Position numbers and translations under genes: made by a program. Below are positions 35,633 through 46,987 of a DNA stretch of 64,000 nt, piece by piece. The notes beneath the pieces were generated by a model. That model did not search any database and was not told the DNA's origin. It saw only the letters and a program-made list of their open reading frames with translations. The DNA comes from Neoscytalidium dimidiatum (lineage: Eukaryota; Ascomycota; Dothideomycetes; Botryosphaeriales; Botryosphaeriaceae), in contig CM074695.1 of assembly GCA_037367355.1 (NCBI GenBank), positions 2,542,001 through 2,606,000 of the forward strand, given 5' to 3'. Every line of letters begins with the position of its first letter. The stretch's first letter is position 1.

Positions 35633-35966
35633 CTACCAGTGTATCCTGGTCCGTGCACCGTCCTCAGACAAGAGATCAACCACGAATTTAACCTCTAGCT
35701 CACTCCCCGAATTACCATTCCATACCTGCATGGCATATTTCGCGGGCCACACTGCCACCCGCCTCGGGAAGTACGGCTGTTTGCAGTAGAAGTAGCCGTG
35801 ATAGTCACGCCCCACTTCGTGGAGACTTGCTTGTCCATCTCGGCTTCAAGTCAGAGAGACCCATTAGGGGACTTTGTACCATAGTGACTGAGACATCCGG
35901 CCAATAACGTTGCGGAGGATTTCTGTATCGCTACACATTCAAAGCTCACGAAGACCCTGCGAGCAT
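35633..35966 (-). CDS. Possible small spliced gene, 75 aa
   Basis: Function unknown. Exon 2 (35843-35633) has protein-like text (GRDYHGYFYCKQPYFPRR, then AVWPAKYAMQVWNGNSGSEL). A 106-base intron with a GTGAGC donor at 35949 and an AG acceptor at 35844 would join it to a 17-base first exon, 35966-35950, reading MLAGSS. The frame closes, but the branch site would be very close to the acceptor and the first exon is tiny, so this model is weak. Confidence 0.3.
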
Positions 35967-38924
35967 CCATACCTTTTAGAGAGTAATGACGCCGCCGGGA
36001 CGAGGGATCGGAGATATTCTCAGCCGGTGTCAAGCTAGTACGACTAGCCCAGGGGAGGGGGGGTGTGGATAGCTTCCTCTTGGGCGACAATTGCGCAACA
36101 TGCCAGTTTTTTCGTCCTCTTCCCATGCTCCGTTCTATTTCTCGGCTTCCGGAGACCAACAGCTTTCTGGGCCGGCCCATGACCTGATGCAAGCCAGCGC
36201 ATACCGCTAATTCAAATACTGGTGATGAGCGCACGATGTCGGTTTTGCGTTGCCGCGTCGCGCCGGGAAGGCGCGTGCGCGTCTAAAGACACAGAAGGGC
36301 ATTCGGCGCTCCCCCATGCTCCGAGAGCCCAAGGTGGCGGGTCCAGATCGAGGGGAAAAAAGCACATTTTGAGTTGAAGAAAACGTGCACACGCGGCATC
36401 AGGCAGCCACACACCGGGGTACCCGACCAGAACGGTTATCTGCAGCTTTGAAAGGTTAAGTGTGAGGCTGAAAGCAGGGCGTCAGTGCTCAGATGAGTAG
36501 CGACTTGATCTGCACGTCTTCGGCGCCAGCCGCACTGTCAAGAGCCGTTCGAGACCCGGAGACGATTTCATCAAAAAAAAAATCGCCTCGGGGCTAAGAA
36601 ACAATCTGGGCCGGTACCTGGCAGGATCCGGCCGATCGGAGGCGACTGGCAACTGCCATGGCATCAGCGAGGCGGAAATTGTGCTGACAGACGGGACAGG
36701 GCGCAGCGAGATGAGCAGCGGCGAAGATAGTGGGCGGAAATGCGAAGGATTGAAGTAGTGATATGTTAGATTGAGGTCGCACCAGGGCAGGGCAGGGCAG
36801 GCATGGCAACTCTGTTTCCGGCAAAATGAGTTCTGATCTGACGGGGCGGATCGAGTGTTTCGCGCACAAGCTCAATCTTCTTCGGTCGTCGGGGCGATGA
36901 GGATACGGGCATCAGGGCTCAGGAGCGAAGCGTAGGCGGGCTTGTCGTGCGATCCGAGTCGGTCGAGTGCTCCGTGGATGCATGCGGCGCCTGTCCCAAA
37001 GGAGTTGAGCGTATGGCCATGGGCTGTGGCGAGGCTACGGGACGACTCGTATCCGCTCCAGCGTCCCCACCGCCCAAAAGTCCGCGGGGACACCGGCCTG
37101 GCGTGTGCAATGACGGGAGGCAGCTGCGCAAATAGGCCAGCGCGATAAACTCTGCCCGGCCAGCTGCAGCACGACGACTCGGCGGGACTGAGCATAGCGA
37201 TGGGTTGCGCGTCAGCAGCTCCGTTCACGTCGGACGCAGGCTGAACGAGCAGGATTCGTCGCGGGTGCTGTTGCTGCTGGTGCAACGGTGCGAGGGAACA
37301 GTGGCCGGCCCCTGGCTGGCAACGAGCGGCAGCCTGGAGCGAGAGTGCGAGTCGTGAATGGAGAGGTAGGCGCGGTAGGTAGCAAGGGAAGGGTTCGCTC
37401 GGGCGGAGGATCAGCAGGGCAGGGCAGCAGGATCGACTCGCTCCCGCCTGCTGCTCGCCTGCCTGCCTGACACACACGTACTATGCTCTGCTCTGCTCTG
37501 CTCTCCTCTGCTCTCGCTTGTCGACCACCAGTGTCGCCCGCACTGCTCGTCCTCACGAATTCCCCGTTCGCGCCATGGGCCAATGCCCAAGCCAGCCGCG
37601 TCGGGCGTCAAGCCAACCGCACCGGGCTGCCTTTCGCGGGTGGTTAGCTAGCTGCTGAGCGCCTCCAGAGCACTCAACTTTTGACCTCATCCATCACGAC
37701 CGCCTGTCGCCATCGGCCCATCGGAGCGCGGAACCCCCCCCAAGCGCATGCAAGCCGCCAGGGGTCGTATTCCCTGTCCGCCTGCCATTGGCCTGCCCAC
37801 CAGCCCGTCGCTTGCAACCCCATCAGCCGCCTCGGCCGTGGGTGATAACGACACGGCCTGCAGCCTAAGAATAGCAACCCTGCCGTGCCCTCGAGCTCCC
37901 ACGTCCAGTAGCTAGATCATCACCAATGCTTCATGACCACTCTGCCTGCGACATGGCGCTCTCTGAGAGGATGCTCGTCGAGCGACCACCACCGCCATGC
38001 CTGCCGCTCCACACCATCTCAACCATGGCGACCTAATCGCGACGCCGTGAACCCTCGCCCCGGGACCTGAGATGCTGGAATGCTGGGGCGCTTGCCACCG
38101 CTCCGCAACATCACATGGGCCCATGCGACGAACCCCGTCCGTGCTATCATGGGCCAGACGCTGCACAGTTGCTGCCCGGAGAGCTCGAGCAGCAGCGTGC
38201 GCGAGCCCCACCATGTACAGCTTCTATCGATTCGGCAGTGCGACAATTCCAGAGCCTGGGCCTTGCCCGCAAGGATCGCTATCGTGCAGATACGGGCGGC
38301 GATGTCCGCTGGCTGACGGGCTTGCCTGCTGGAGCCTTGGTGTTTTAGCTTTTTTCCAAGGTTGTTGGGAGCGGCCGATAGCGTGGGCCAGAAGCGCGTC
38401 GGCTGCAAATCATGCCCATGCCCCAAACGAGCGCCTCTCGGTGCCACAATTGCCCCTTTCGGCCAAGTCGCGCCAGCAAGCGTCCGTCTCGCCGTCTCTA
38501 GTCTGCTCCAGCTCTCCCAGGGTGCCGGTCGCGCCTCTGGTCCTGACACTGAGCCGCCCATTCAACGCTATCTCGCCTGCACTCGCCTGCCTGCCCGGAC
38601 ACCCCCCTGCAACAATCCTTTTCTGGGCCCAATATATTTCTATGCCGTCTCCCAGGGTTTTTGGTGCTTCACCCTCCGCCCTTCGCTTTTCGCGCTACCA
38701 GCCACTGGCTTTCTACCGTGGCCTCCCTCTCGTTCCTACATCTGGACAATTGATCAACTGCTGTCCTGGGGAAGGGTCCCACGCGTTGCAATCCGCCACC
38801 ACCAGTGTTCTATCCCAATCAATCGTTTCGTTACTGTCCTGACTACCTCCCTCCCCACTGTCCGCTTGTTACAGCGGCCGCTGCAATCTATTCGCTCTGC
38901 GACTAGACCAGTCTTTCTATCGCA
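35967..38924. other. 3-kb intergenic region before the GT2 gene
   Basis: No convincing gene. It is rich in short tandem repeats (CTCTG units near 37485-37520, GGGCA units near 36785-36803) and becomes pyrimidine-rich after about 38,400, so it probably holds a long promoter and leader of the glycosyltransferase gene. Confidence 0.4.
37485..37520. repeat. CTCTG pentamer repeat
   Basis: Imperfect tandem CTCTG/CTCTC units, about six copies. Confidence 0.7.
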
Positions 38925-41688
38925 ATGGGTCTCAAGTCTTACTTCGCCCCTCGCAAGGGCGAGGACAAGAAGAAGAAGAATGCCGCGAAGACAGAGCCTA
39001 CTAGTGAGAAGTCTGCCGACCCACAAGCTGACAGCGTCCCGCCGCTCGACTCTCCGAGGCCTGCGTACCTCGCAGGCTCAAGCGGCTCTTCTCCATATGG
39101 ATCCCGCCCGAACTCCCTCTATCGCAATTCGGGCATGGAGCAGCTAAGCGAGATCAAGTGCGATGTCATGGTCAATTGGCTCCACTCCCAGCAAGAGGAG
39201 AAGCTGTGGTGCGCAGGCGAGTACGAAGAGGGCGTGGTGTTGAAGAAGACCCGCGGTCAGTACGCCTGCTGCCCGGCCGAGTTGGCAGAGGAGCCGAACG
39301 GTTTCTTGAAGGCCGTGGAACTTCTCAATGTCCGCGTAAGTACGCAGTCTGCTGCACGCTTTGAACGCTATTAACAATACACAGGTTGCCATGACTGTCA
39401 ACACCCGAGTCATCAAGATTTTGCTCCACAACAACAACCTGCCATACGTCGAGATTCAGAAAGGGTTACGGGTCCAAGTTCTTCCCGATATGTCCTACCT
39501 GCCGCGATGCCAAAAACATCAGTTCGCGGCTTTCATTGCCGACCGCGGTATCTTGGTCGTTTGGGAGGATCAGCCGAAGAAGCTGCTTGAGCGTGTCAAC
39601 AATATCGAAGCTGCCCTCATGGATATGATATGGCAGGAGGGTGAAGATGCGGACGATGAGAAGAAAGAGGCTTCGTACGAGATCAACGAGCTCGAGGATC
39701 CTGAGGCCGCCGAGGAGAAGCCCCGCCGCACCGTATTGGTCCAAGCGCTGATCACTGCCTGCACTATGATTGTCACTTGCGCCGCAATTGGCTCCGGTTG
39801 GCGTGAGATTGCCGTTCAGTTACAGGTCGATGGCAAGTACATTCGCCTCGCTTTCGCCGCTGTTGTTATTCCTCAGGTCTGGCTATCCTTGGTAAGTGTT
39901 CGTTCTCGCGCATCAGCCGTCACTACGCTAATAAACTCGCAGTTCTTCTTCCAGGCCCTTGTCGGAAACGTAGCCCAGATCATCGGACCCGTTGGTCAAG
40001 TCAATGAGAACAGCAAGTACTACTCTGGAATCGCTCCCCGGCGCCTGAACCGCGACTCTGGCGCGCTCCCGCACGTGACAATTCAGTGCCCTGTCTACAA
40101 GGAAGGCCTCCACTCTGTTATTGAACCCACCATTCGTTCGATCAAAGCTGCCATTTCAACCTACGAAATGCAAGGCGGCACCGCCAACATTTTCGTTAAT
40201 GATGACGGGATGCAATTGATTTCCGAAGAGGAGGCTCGCGCCCGCCAGGAATTCTACGATGAGCACAACATTGGATGGGTTGCTCGCCCGAAGCACAACC
40301 CAAAGCCGGCTGAAGGCGAAGAAGTCTTTCTGCGCCGCGGCAAATTCAAGAAGGCCTCGAACATGAACTACGCTCTCTGGGTCTCTAACCGCGTCGAGGA
40401 GAGGTTGCTCCCCCTGCAACGTCCTGATTCCTGGACTCAGGATGATGAGGCTGCCGCCTATCGTAATGCTCTTGCCGAGGTCGTTGCCGAAGACGAAGGT
40501 CGTACCTGGGCTGATGGCAATATCCGCGTCGGCGATTACATCCTGTTGATCGATTCCGATACTCGTGTCCCCAAGGATTGTTTCCTCGACGCTGTCAGCG
40601 AAATGGAACAGTCCCCTCAGGTCGGCATCGTCCAGTACTCTTCGGGTGTCATGAACGTCACGGATAGCTTCTTTGAGCGCGGTATCACCTACTTCACCAA
40701 CCTGATCTACACGCAGATTCGATTCTCGGTGTCTTCCGGAGATGTTGCACCCTTTGTCGGCCACAACGCCTGGTTGCGCTGGTCTGCTGTGCAGAACATT
40801 GCGTACGACTGTAAAGACGATCATCGTGAGAAGTACTGGAGTGAGGCTACCGTGTCCGAGGACTTCGATATGGCTCTTCGCCTGCAAACGGAAGGCTACA
40901 CCATTCGCCTCGGTGCATACAAGGGTGATGGCTACAAGGAGGGTGTCTCTCTCACAGTCTATGACGAGTTGGCTCGTTGGGAGAAGTACGCCTACGGTTG
41001 TAGCGAGCTGATCTTCCACCCTCTCCGCTACTGGCCTGTCCGTGGTCCTTTCACCAAGCTCTTCCGCCGTTTCATTGTGTCCAGCATGCCGCTGCCTTCC
41101 AAGCTTACCATTCTGGCATATATCGGCACATACTACGCCATCGGTTCTGCCTGGATCCTGACTCTGCTGAATTACTTCATCATCGGCTGGTTCAACGGCT
41201 ACTACGACCACTACTACACGTCCTCGTTCGAGATCTACTTCGGTATTGTCGTCGTCTTCAACGCCCTCGGTAACATCGCCCTCGGTATCCTGCGTTACCG
41301 CACCGAAGAGAAGGCACTCCTCCCCGCATGGTTCGAGTGCTTCAAGTGGGTCCCTCTGATGACGTGCTTCCTGGGCGGTCTGTCTCTGCACGTCTCGCAA
41401 GCCATTCTCTGCCACATGTTCTCCATCGACATGTCGTGGGGAGCAACGGCCAAGGAGGCTGAGAATGTCTCCTTCTTCGAGGAGATTCCGCGTGTGCTTA
41501 AGCGTTTCAAGTACACCTTCGTCTTCTGCATTGCTTGCATCGCCCTCATGATCTGCGGCGCCTATGTCTTCCCTCCGCTCTGGCAGGTCAAGACCTTCGT
41601 CGCTATCTGGCCGCTGTGCACCATTGTTGGTGCGCACTTGCTCCTCCCTATCGCGCTCAACCCGAACCTGATGCTGTTTACGTGGTAA
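38925..41688 (+). CDS. Family-2 glycosyltransferase (processive, multi-pass; fungal GT2 type)
   Basis: A membrane polysaccharide synthase of the cellulose/chitin-synthase-like GT2 fold. Similar fungal proteins (ZtGT2 of Zymoseptoria, FgGT2 of Fusarium) are needed for hyphal growth on solid surfaces; that link is from recalled family likeness. Exons are 38925-39335, 39385-39891 and 39943-41688, giving 887 residues. Two membrane segments lie near 254-275 and 290-315. The catalytic region has VNDDG (about 391), LLIDSDTRVP (about 508), SEDFDMALRL (about 612) and a QxxRW-like ELARWEKYAYG (about 647). Several membrane spans follow from about 690. Intron 2 (39892-39942) is 51 bases and lacks a stop in frame. 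The N-terminus is Lys- and Ser-rich and cytosolic. Confidence 0.9.
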
Positions 41689-42323
41689 GCGTCGCCTGGC
41701 GGAGAGCATGAAAGTGTGAGGGACGATTTTTTTTTTTTTCGCCAGGGATCCCTGGTGGGCTCCTGGTGGATTTTCCTTTTCTGTTTCACTTATAGACGGT
41801 AAATGGCACAAATGGACGAACTTGATGAATGAGGACGGCCTAAATTTGAGCTGTTTTTTTCTGACGACATGACAACCACTCCTTGAAAGATACCATGGCA
41901 CAAATAAGGAACACTTTAGATGGAGCGTAATGTGTTTGTTCTGGATTGTTACTCTTTGAAACTGTAGCAAAAAAAAAAAAAAAAACATAGGAATGAATAC
42001 TTGATTAGGCTGAACTTCTCTTAATTGGACCACGTAGTGGGGTGTGAAGTTGGTAGTACCGGACGTTCAAGGGAGTACTATGGCATCAACAAGAAAGCAA
42101 AATAATGTGTGCACAGGCTAGAAGCTGATGCAAGTGAATGTGGCCGTTAAGAAATGATCATTTCAGTATCTTATAATGGCTCTCGATGGCTGTTGAAGCC
42201 CTTCCAAACAATCGCACCTCCGTCCTCCTGACCAACCCCCCCTGAACTTGTCTCCTCCATTGTGTTCCAGTCGTGCGTATCAGAGCATTTTACTCAGACA
42301 CGTTGCAGAATATCGATCAAATT
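41689..42323. other. 3' flank of the GT2 gene, no gene seen
   Basis: AT-rich with T/A runs near 41729-41740 and 41970-41986. It separates two convergent genes. Confidence 0.5.
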
Positions 42324-42525
42324 CTACTCGCGCTTGCCGGGACGTCCTTCTGACTGTCCGAGATGCATAAATTAGGTTGGTGCAAGGATATTCAAAGAAG
42401 CGCTGATGTTGGGGACGTACCTGACATTGAGCACAGGCATCTCCCTGCTGCCAGACGTAGTTGCGGCAGCCATGAGAGTTCCAATAAGCGCAGGCAAAGC
42501 GGTTGAATCCTTCTCCGTCCGGCAT
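42324..42525 (-). CDS. Small spliced Cys-rich protein, 44 aa
   Basis: Function unknown. Exon 1 (42525-42421) reads MPDGEGFNRFACAYWNSHG onward. A 67-base intron (GTACGT donor, CTAAT branch, CGGACAG acceptor) leads to exon 2 (42353-42324), which ends GRPGKRE. Cys at 12, 20, 31 and 34 form a likely zinc site, the last two as CAQC. The donor and branch site are near consensus. Without splicing the frame runs on through intron text, so the spliced form is preferred. Confidence 0.5.
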
Positions 42526-44308
42526 ATTGATCGTGGCGTTGAAGTGTTGGAGTGGTGTGGAGGTGATGAAAGACTGAAGGTTGCGGGCTGGCAGAGTGTA
42601 TGAGAAGAAGCCTTAGGATACTGACTCGGACGGTACAGCATACAGTCTTATATCTTCGAACATACTCTCCATCTCATCCTCTCCTCTCGCTGCACTGATG
42701 TCCATGTCTATGACAAATTTCCATCGTTCTTGGAGTTGGCAAACACTTCGCCGTATGCGATGTGATCCGAGCTTCGCACGCAACACCATCTTCCAAATCA
42801 GTCCCGGAAGCCTTGGGCACAGAAGCGCACTACGGCACACCGCGGCATATTCTGGTACTTCGAGGTACCGCGTTCCCGCTGTTATATCATGGATGGTAAG
42901 CAAAGGGCGAGACCACGTCATAAGAAGCATCTTGCTTCTGGCACATGTGATAATGGTACCACTTCAACTCCTCTGTTCGCTCCCGTGGGAGCCGGGCGGA
43001 TATTGGCGCCGAGCCTGAGAGACCCGTTGAAGCTCATTCTTTACCCGTATCCAAGGCGCGGCACTGAAGAAGGCGGAGTGTTGCCTGGATTGGCGGACGA
43101 CATGTGCTTGAAGTGTGTGCGTGCAGAGGAACATGCTTACAGTGCAGGAGATCTCCATAGACTAGCATCGTAACGCTAGGCAGTCATCTTTCGTGAAGAA
43201 TTTCGGAGTCCTCTGGGCGATCTCTGAGCTGGTTTCGTCGGTCCAGACATGTGGAAGTCTCCAAGCGACCGTCACAGGAGAGGGAATGCCCTTCCGCGGA
43301 CTTCCCGATTCGCATAGACGCAGCCGGCGGCGCCGATTTCACAAGTGCATCCCACCTTTGCGCACATATTCCATCAGAATATTGGGGATTTCTTCATGGT
43401 AATGTATCTACTCATGCTGAAGGGGGATGACAATTCGTGCAATTCCCAATATAGCAGAAAGTGCTCTGCAGATCCCCCTGTACTTGCATCGCGATCCTTG
43501 ATTGTGCTCTTCCCCGAGGAGTGAGCCTTCCTTGAGAAATAATCTAGGGCTTTTTAGCATGCATCCAATCTGCTGTTTCTCTCTGCGTGGGCGTTGTGAC
43601 GAGCTCATTAAGGCTGTGCCTCCCTGCGCCGCAGCTGTGCGGCGGTCGGCAAGGCACACCTGGCGTGAGCCACGCACCTCGAGCGTAAGCACGGAGCACG
43701 ATAATACCGATGTCTACCTTCTTGGGCAGCGGCGATCCAATTCTTCGTTTGGGACTGCCTGATCCGTTGAGGAGGCATGCGGATATGACTGGGACCTCAA
43801 CGGCCCAAGCGTTGCAGCCATGCGACATCGTCCAGCGAAGCCCTCGTCCTTCTGTAAGCGAGTGACATGTATCAAATCAAGACGGATTGTTTATCTCTTT
43901 GTGGGCAATCTGTTCTGGCGGAATGACCTGTCCGATGGAAGGAAGGTGGGTCTGACTGCCGCGGCCTTGACCCTCATCCCGCCAGGACCTCAAAAAACCA
44001 CGAGCGGTCAAACACTGGTCCAATTGCAAATTCCTTGTTCTATGGCTTCAGACAACTGCTTTAGCTACCCGTTCGAGGGGACCTGGAAGCGGCCTTCGGT
44101 GACACTGGCACGCTCATGCGCAGCTTCCCATATTATTCCTGTTACACCTTCCCCTTCAGCCGTCACTTCACTGCCCTTCTTGAAGCTTTTACTCACTCCC
44201 AATGTCTTACACGAGCTCAAACCACCAACTTTAGCCCTTCTCGCGCAGTACAGCTCACTTGTCGATTCGCCTGGCTATCTGTCTACCCGTGCATCTCAGC
44301 CGGCAAGC
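42526..44308. other. Intergenic region, no convincing gene
   Basis: A minus-strand frame at 42930-42613 looks mildly protein-like (KMVLRAKLGSHRIRRSVCQL) and could be an exon of an unseen gene, but I cannot connect it to a start or neighbour. Confidence 0.35.
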
Positions 44309-44947
44309 ATGACCTCACCCACACGCATACGCACCAACAGCCTACTTCTGTTCAGCAGCGACGTCGAAAACATACCGTATCTACGGGGCAAGAATGACTA
44401 CACTGAGTGGGTCCAAGGCCTCAGGGCTCACTTGCTGCAGCATGACCTCCTTGATCATTTACACGCCGACAACCCGTGTCCGTTGCATCCCGTCGACAGG
44501 CTGCTTGACACTTCGCCAGCGCCTGACCTGGAGCAGTACGAGCGGTCCGTTCTCAGGTACAATGCATGGCACAAGGATGAGTCTGTGGTCCGCCTCATCA
44601 TCAAGGCTACTGTAGCCCCTCGAATCGCAGAACGGCTGGATGGTATGGCACATGAGATGTACAATCACATAAACAAAAACTTCAAGCCGGACCCCTTCCG
44701 CGTGTGGATGGATACGCGCTGGGAAGGCCAGGAAGATCGAAAGGAATTTGTGGGCCGGTGGCAGGAAGCCAAAGACGCCGTCAACGCCGCCGGCAACCAC
44801 GTCTCGAACCACATCGCCAATGCGGTCTTCATTTCCGCCGTTACCTACGCCAACTACCACTCCTCGACCTCCTTCGCGCGCAAGATCATAGATCTCACCA
44901 ACCCTCACCCAAACGATCTCATGCGCATCTTTATTGAGGGATCTTGA
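44309..44947 (+). CDS. Orphan Gag-like protein (copia-type), 212 aa
   Basis: It resembles the N-terminal Gag region of Ty1/copia-class elements: IPYLRGKNDYTEWVQGLRAH, then YNAWHKDESVVRLIIKATV, then MAHEMYNHINKNFKPD, the usual helix order of the DUF4219/UBN2-like fold. No zinc knuckle, protease, integrase or reverse transcriptase follows before the stop at 44947, and I see no long terminal repeats nearby. It may therefore be a domesticated Gag or a truncated remnant. The frame is open upstream to 43820, but that part is low quality, so the Met at 44309 (MTSPTRIRTN) is chosen. Confidence 0.55.
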   Translation: MTSPTRIRTNSLLLFSSDVENIPYLRGKNDYTEWVQGLRAHLLQHDLLDHLHADNPCPLHPVDRLLDTSPAPDLEQYERSVLRYNAWHKDESVVRLIIKATVAPRIAERLDGMAHEMYNHINKNFKPDPFRVWMDTRWEGQEDRKEFVGRWQEAKDAVNAAGNHVSNHIANAVFISAVTYANYHSSTSFARKIIDLTNPHPNDLMRIFIEGS

Positions 44948-45495
44948 GTGCGGGAAGAAGCCGGGGTGACGTTACGTTGGTACAAGGACTGCAAGCAGCC
45001 TGCGGCATCATACATGCGGAAGGGTGTTGGGTGTTGGGAGCGTGGTCATCCTTCCATGCGGATTTTGTTATCACACCATGCGGTCCACTTTTTTCAATTA
45101 GCCTGGTAGCACGACCGGGGCTCCATCCCGACCGTATTATTTCGGTTCGTTAACCACATCGGCGTCGCTAAGTCACAGCATCCATAAGCAGAAATTTGAT
45201 CAACAGTGCATGCATAATTTGTGTTTCGAGCGTATCCAAATCACAAAGTTCCTGTCATCGGCGAATTCGCTGAACTACTTACCGCGCGGCATGCTCTTTG
45301 ATCCTTGTCCTGGGGCAGCCTCCATGAACCCCTCAAGTATCCCAATCGATCTCGAACTCCTCCCAGTTCTCTTCAGTCCGTTTCTTATTTTCTGTCTCAC
45401 TCTCACAGGCCTCTGGGAATACCTCTGTTCCCTCCCGAACACCCGTGGAAACATTCTCACCCTTATCAACCTCCCCAACACCATCCATCGGCAGT
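44948..45495. other. Intergenic region, no gene seen
   Basis: 3' flanks of the convergent Gag-like and polyQ genes. Confidence 0.4.
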
Positions 45496-45905
45496 TCATC
45501 CCGCTGAGATTTCCTCTCTAACCCCCCTGCCCCCACTCCCTCCCGCCCTCTTCTTACCCCCATCCTCACCACCCACTTTCCTCTTCTTGGCCGCACCCTT
45601 CCTCTCACCCTTCCCCTTCCCCTTCCCCCTCCCCTTCCTCTTCCTTCTCTCCTCCTCAACCCACTCATCCTCATCGTCCTCATCCCCCTCCCCCTCCCCT
45701 TCGCCCCCATCCCCCCGCACCGACTCCTCCACCCACCCAACGACAGCGCCAACCCCCCACGCCCACCGCTCCCTCTCCGCCGCCACGACGCCCCTCCCCA
45801 ACGCGCTCAGCCCCGCCCGCGTCTCGAACCAAGCCGAGCACTCGTCGTGCACGGCCGCCAGCCGGGCCACCTCGTCCGCGAACGCCGGCAGCAGCGGCGG
45901 CAGCA

Positions 45906-45937
<32 letters not shown>

Positions 45938-46461
45938 TCCTCGACGGCGTCGGCGCGCGTGGTAGCGGCGCCGGCCGGGGTGGCGAGGGCGGCGGCGGCG
46001 AGGGAGGCGGAGAGGGCGGAGAGGGCGGAAGGGGTGGGCGCGAGGAGGGCGAGGATGCGGGTTACGTTTTCTTTGTCGTTGTCGTGGTCGTGGTCTGGAG
46101 GGGTGGTGATGGTGGTGGTGGTGGTGGTGTTCGGGTCGGGATTCTCTTCGGTAGGGGGGTTGGGGGCAGCAGTGGTGGCTGTGGCAGCTTCGTCGCGGTC
46201 GTCGAAGTCGGCGCTGTGGATGCTGTCGATGTCGGAGAGCAGCGGGGGCAGGTGCGGCGGAGGCGGCGCGAGGAGGTGGATTGCTTCGTCTGGAAGTGTG
46301 GCAGTGCGGTGTTCGGATATCGAGGAGGTTTTGGCGCTTTTCTCCCGGTGTAGAGCTTTTGGTTGTTGTTTCTCTTGCTGCTGCTGCTGCTGCTGCTGCT
46401 TCAATGGTAGTGACGCTTGAGAGGCCTCTTTCCTAGCGGACGAGCGGGTTGCGCAAGGCAT
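45496..46461 (-). CDS. Hypothetical polyQ/polyP protein with basic tail, 321 aa
   Basis: Function not recognised. A single exon. After MPCATRSSARKEASQ comes a run of about eight Gln (CAG repeats near 46377-46400), an acidic Asp/Thr-rich part, a poly-Pro run (about 45905-45938) and one ordered-looking helical stretch (ADEVARLAAVHDECSAWFET...AVVGWVEESV). It ends in a Lys/Arg/Gly-rich tail with GKGKGKGER and AAKKRKVGG, a probable nuclear localisation signal. The helical part argues for a real protein, perhaps nuclear. A small 3' intron cannot be excluded. Confidence 0.55.
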
Positions 46462-46987
46462 GAGCGTTTTTCTGCTTCTTGATTACGAGTTGGCTGCTGT
46501 AGGTGGTTGAAACGAAAGTTGTGCAGAGTATCGGAGAGCGAAAAGAAATACTGTCTTCGTTGATTTTAGTAATAGAAGATATTGCAGGAAGTAGATGCGA
46601 AGACGAAACTGCCGAGCTCGTGAGAATGTGACTGTGGCTTTGTCTGATTGGGGCCTTTGTCTGGAGATGTCCAGCCGTCACTTCATGCGGTGAAGTGCCT
46701 CTTTGTAGATATCACCTTTCGCATGAAAGAGGGACTGGATACCAACAAGGGCCGTTGGCGCACGCGAATAGACACTCTTTCCTTTCCATTAAATTCGTTC
46801 TACATTGTCCTTGTATGCATCAATTTACATGTGAGATCGTCCAACAAAAAATGTAACAAGCGGTTCTGCCATGGAGGTGCAGACAGCTATCCTGATGTGA
46901 TGCAGAATTGAACTCCACATAAACATCCTCGCGGGTCCTAACGGGCAAACCACGTACCAAAAATATCGCATCCAAATCAGACCGCAC
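46462..46987. other. Intergenic region, no gene seen
   Basis: Holds the promoter side of the polyQ gene and the 3' flank of the ceramidase gene. Confidence 0.4.

Noticed and set aside
40156..42033. Long antisense open frame (625 codons) opposite the GT2 gene
   Set aside because: It mirrors a strongly codon-biased gene, has no family features, and its text is reverse-complement noise; the sense protein is certain.
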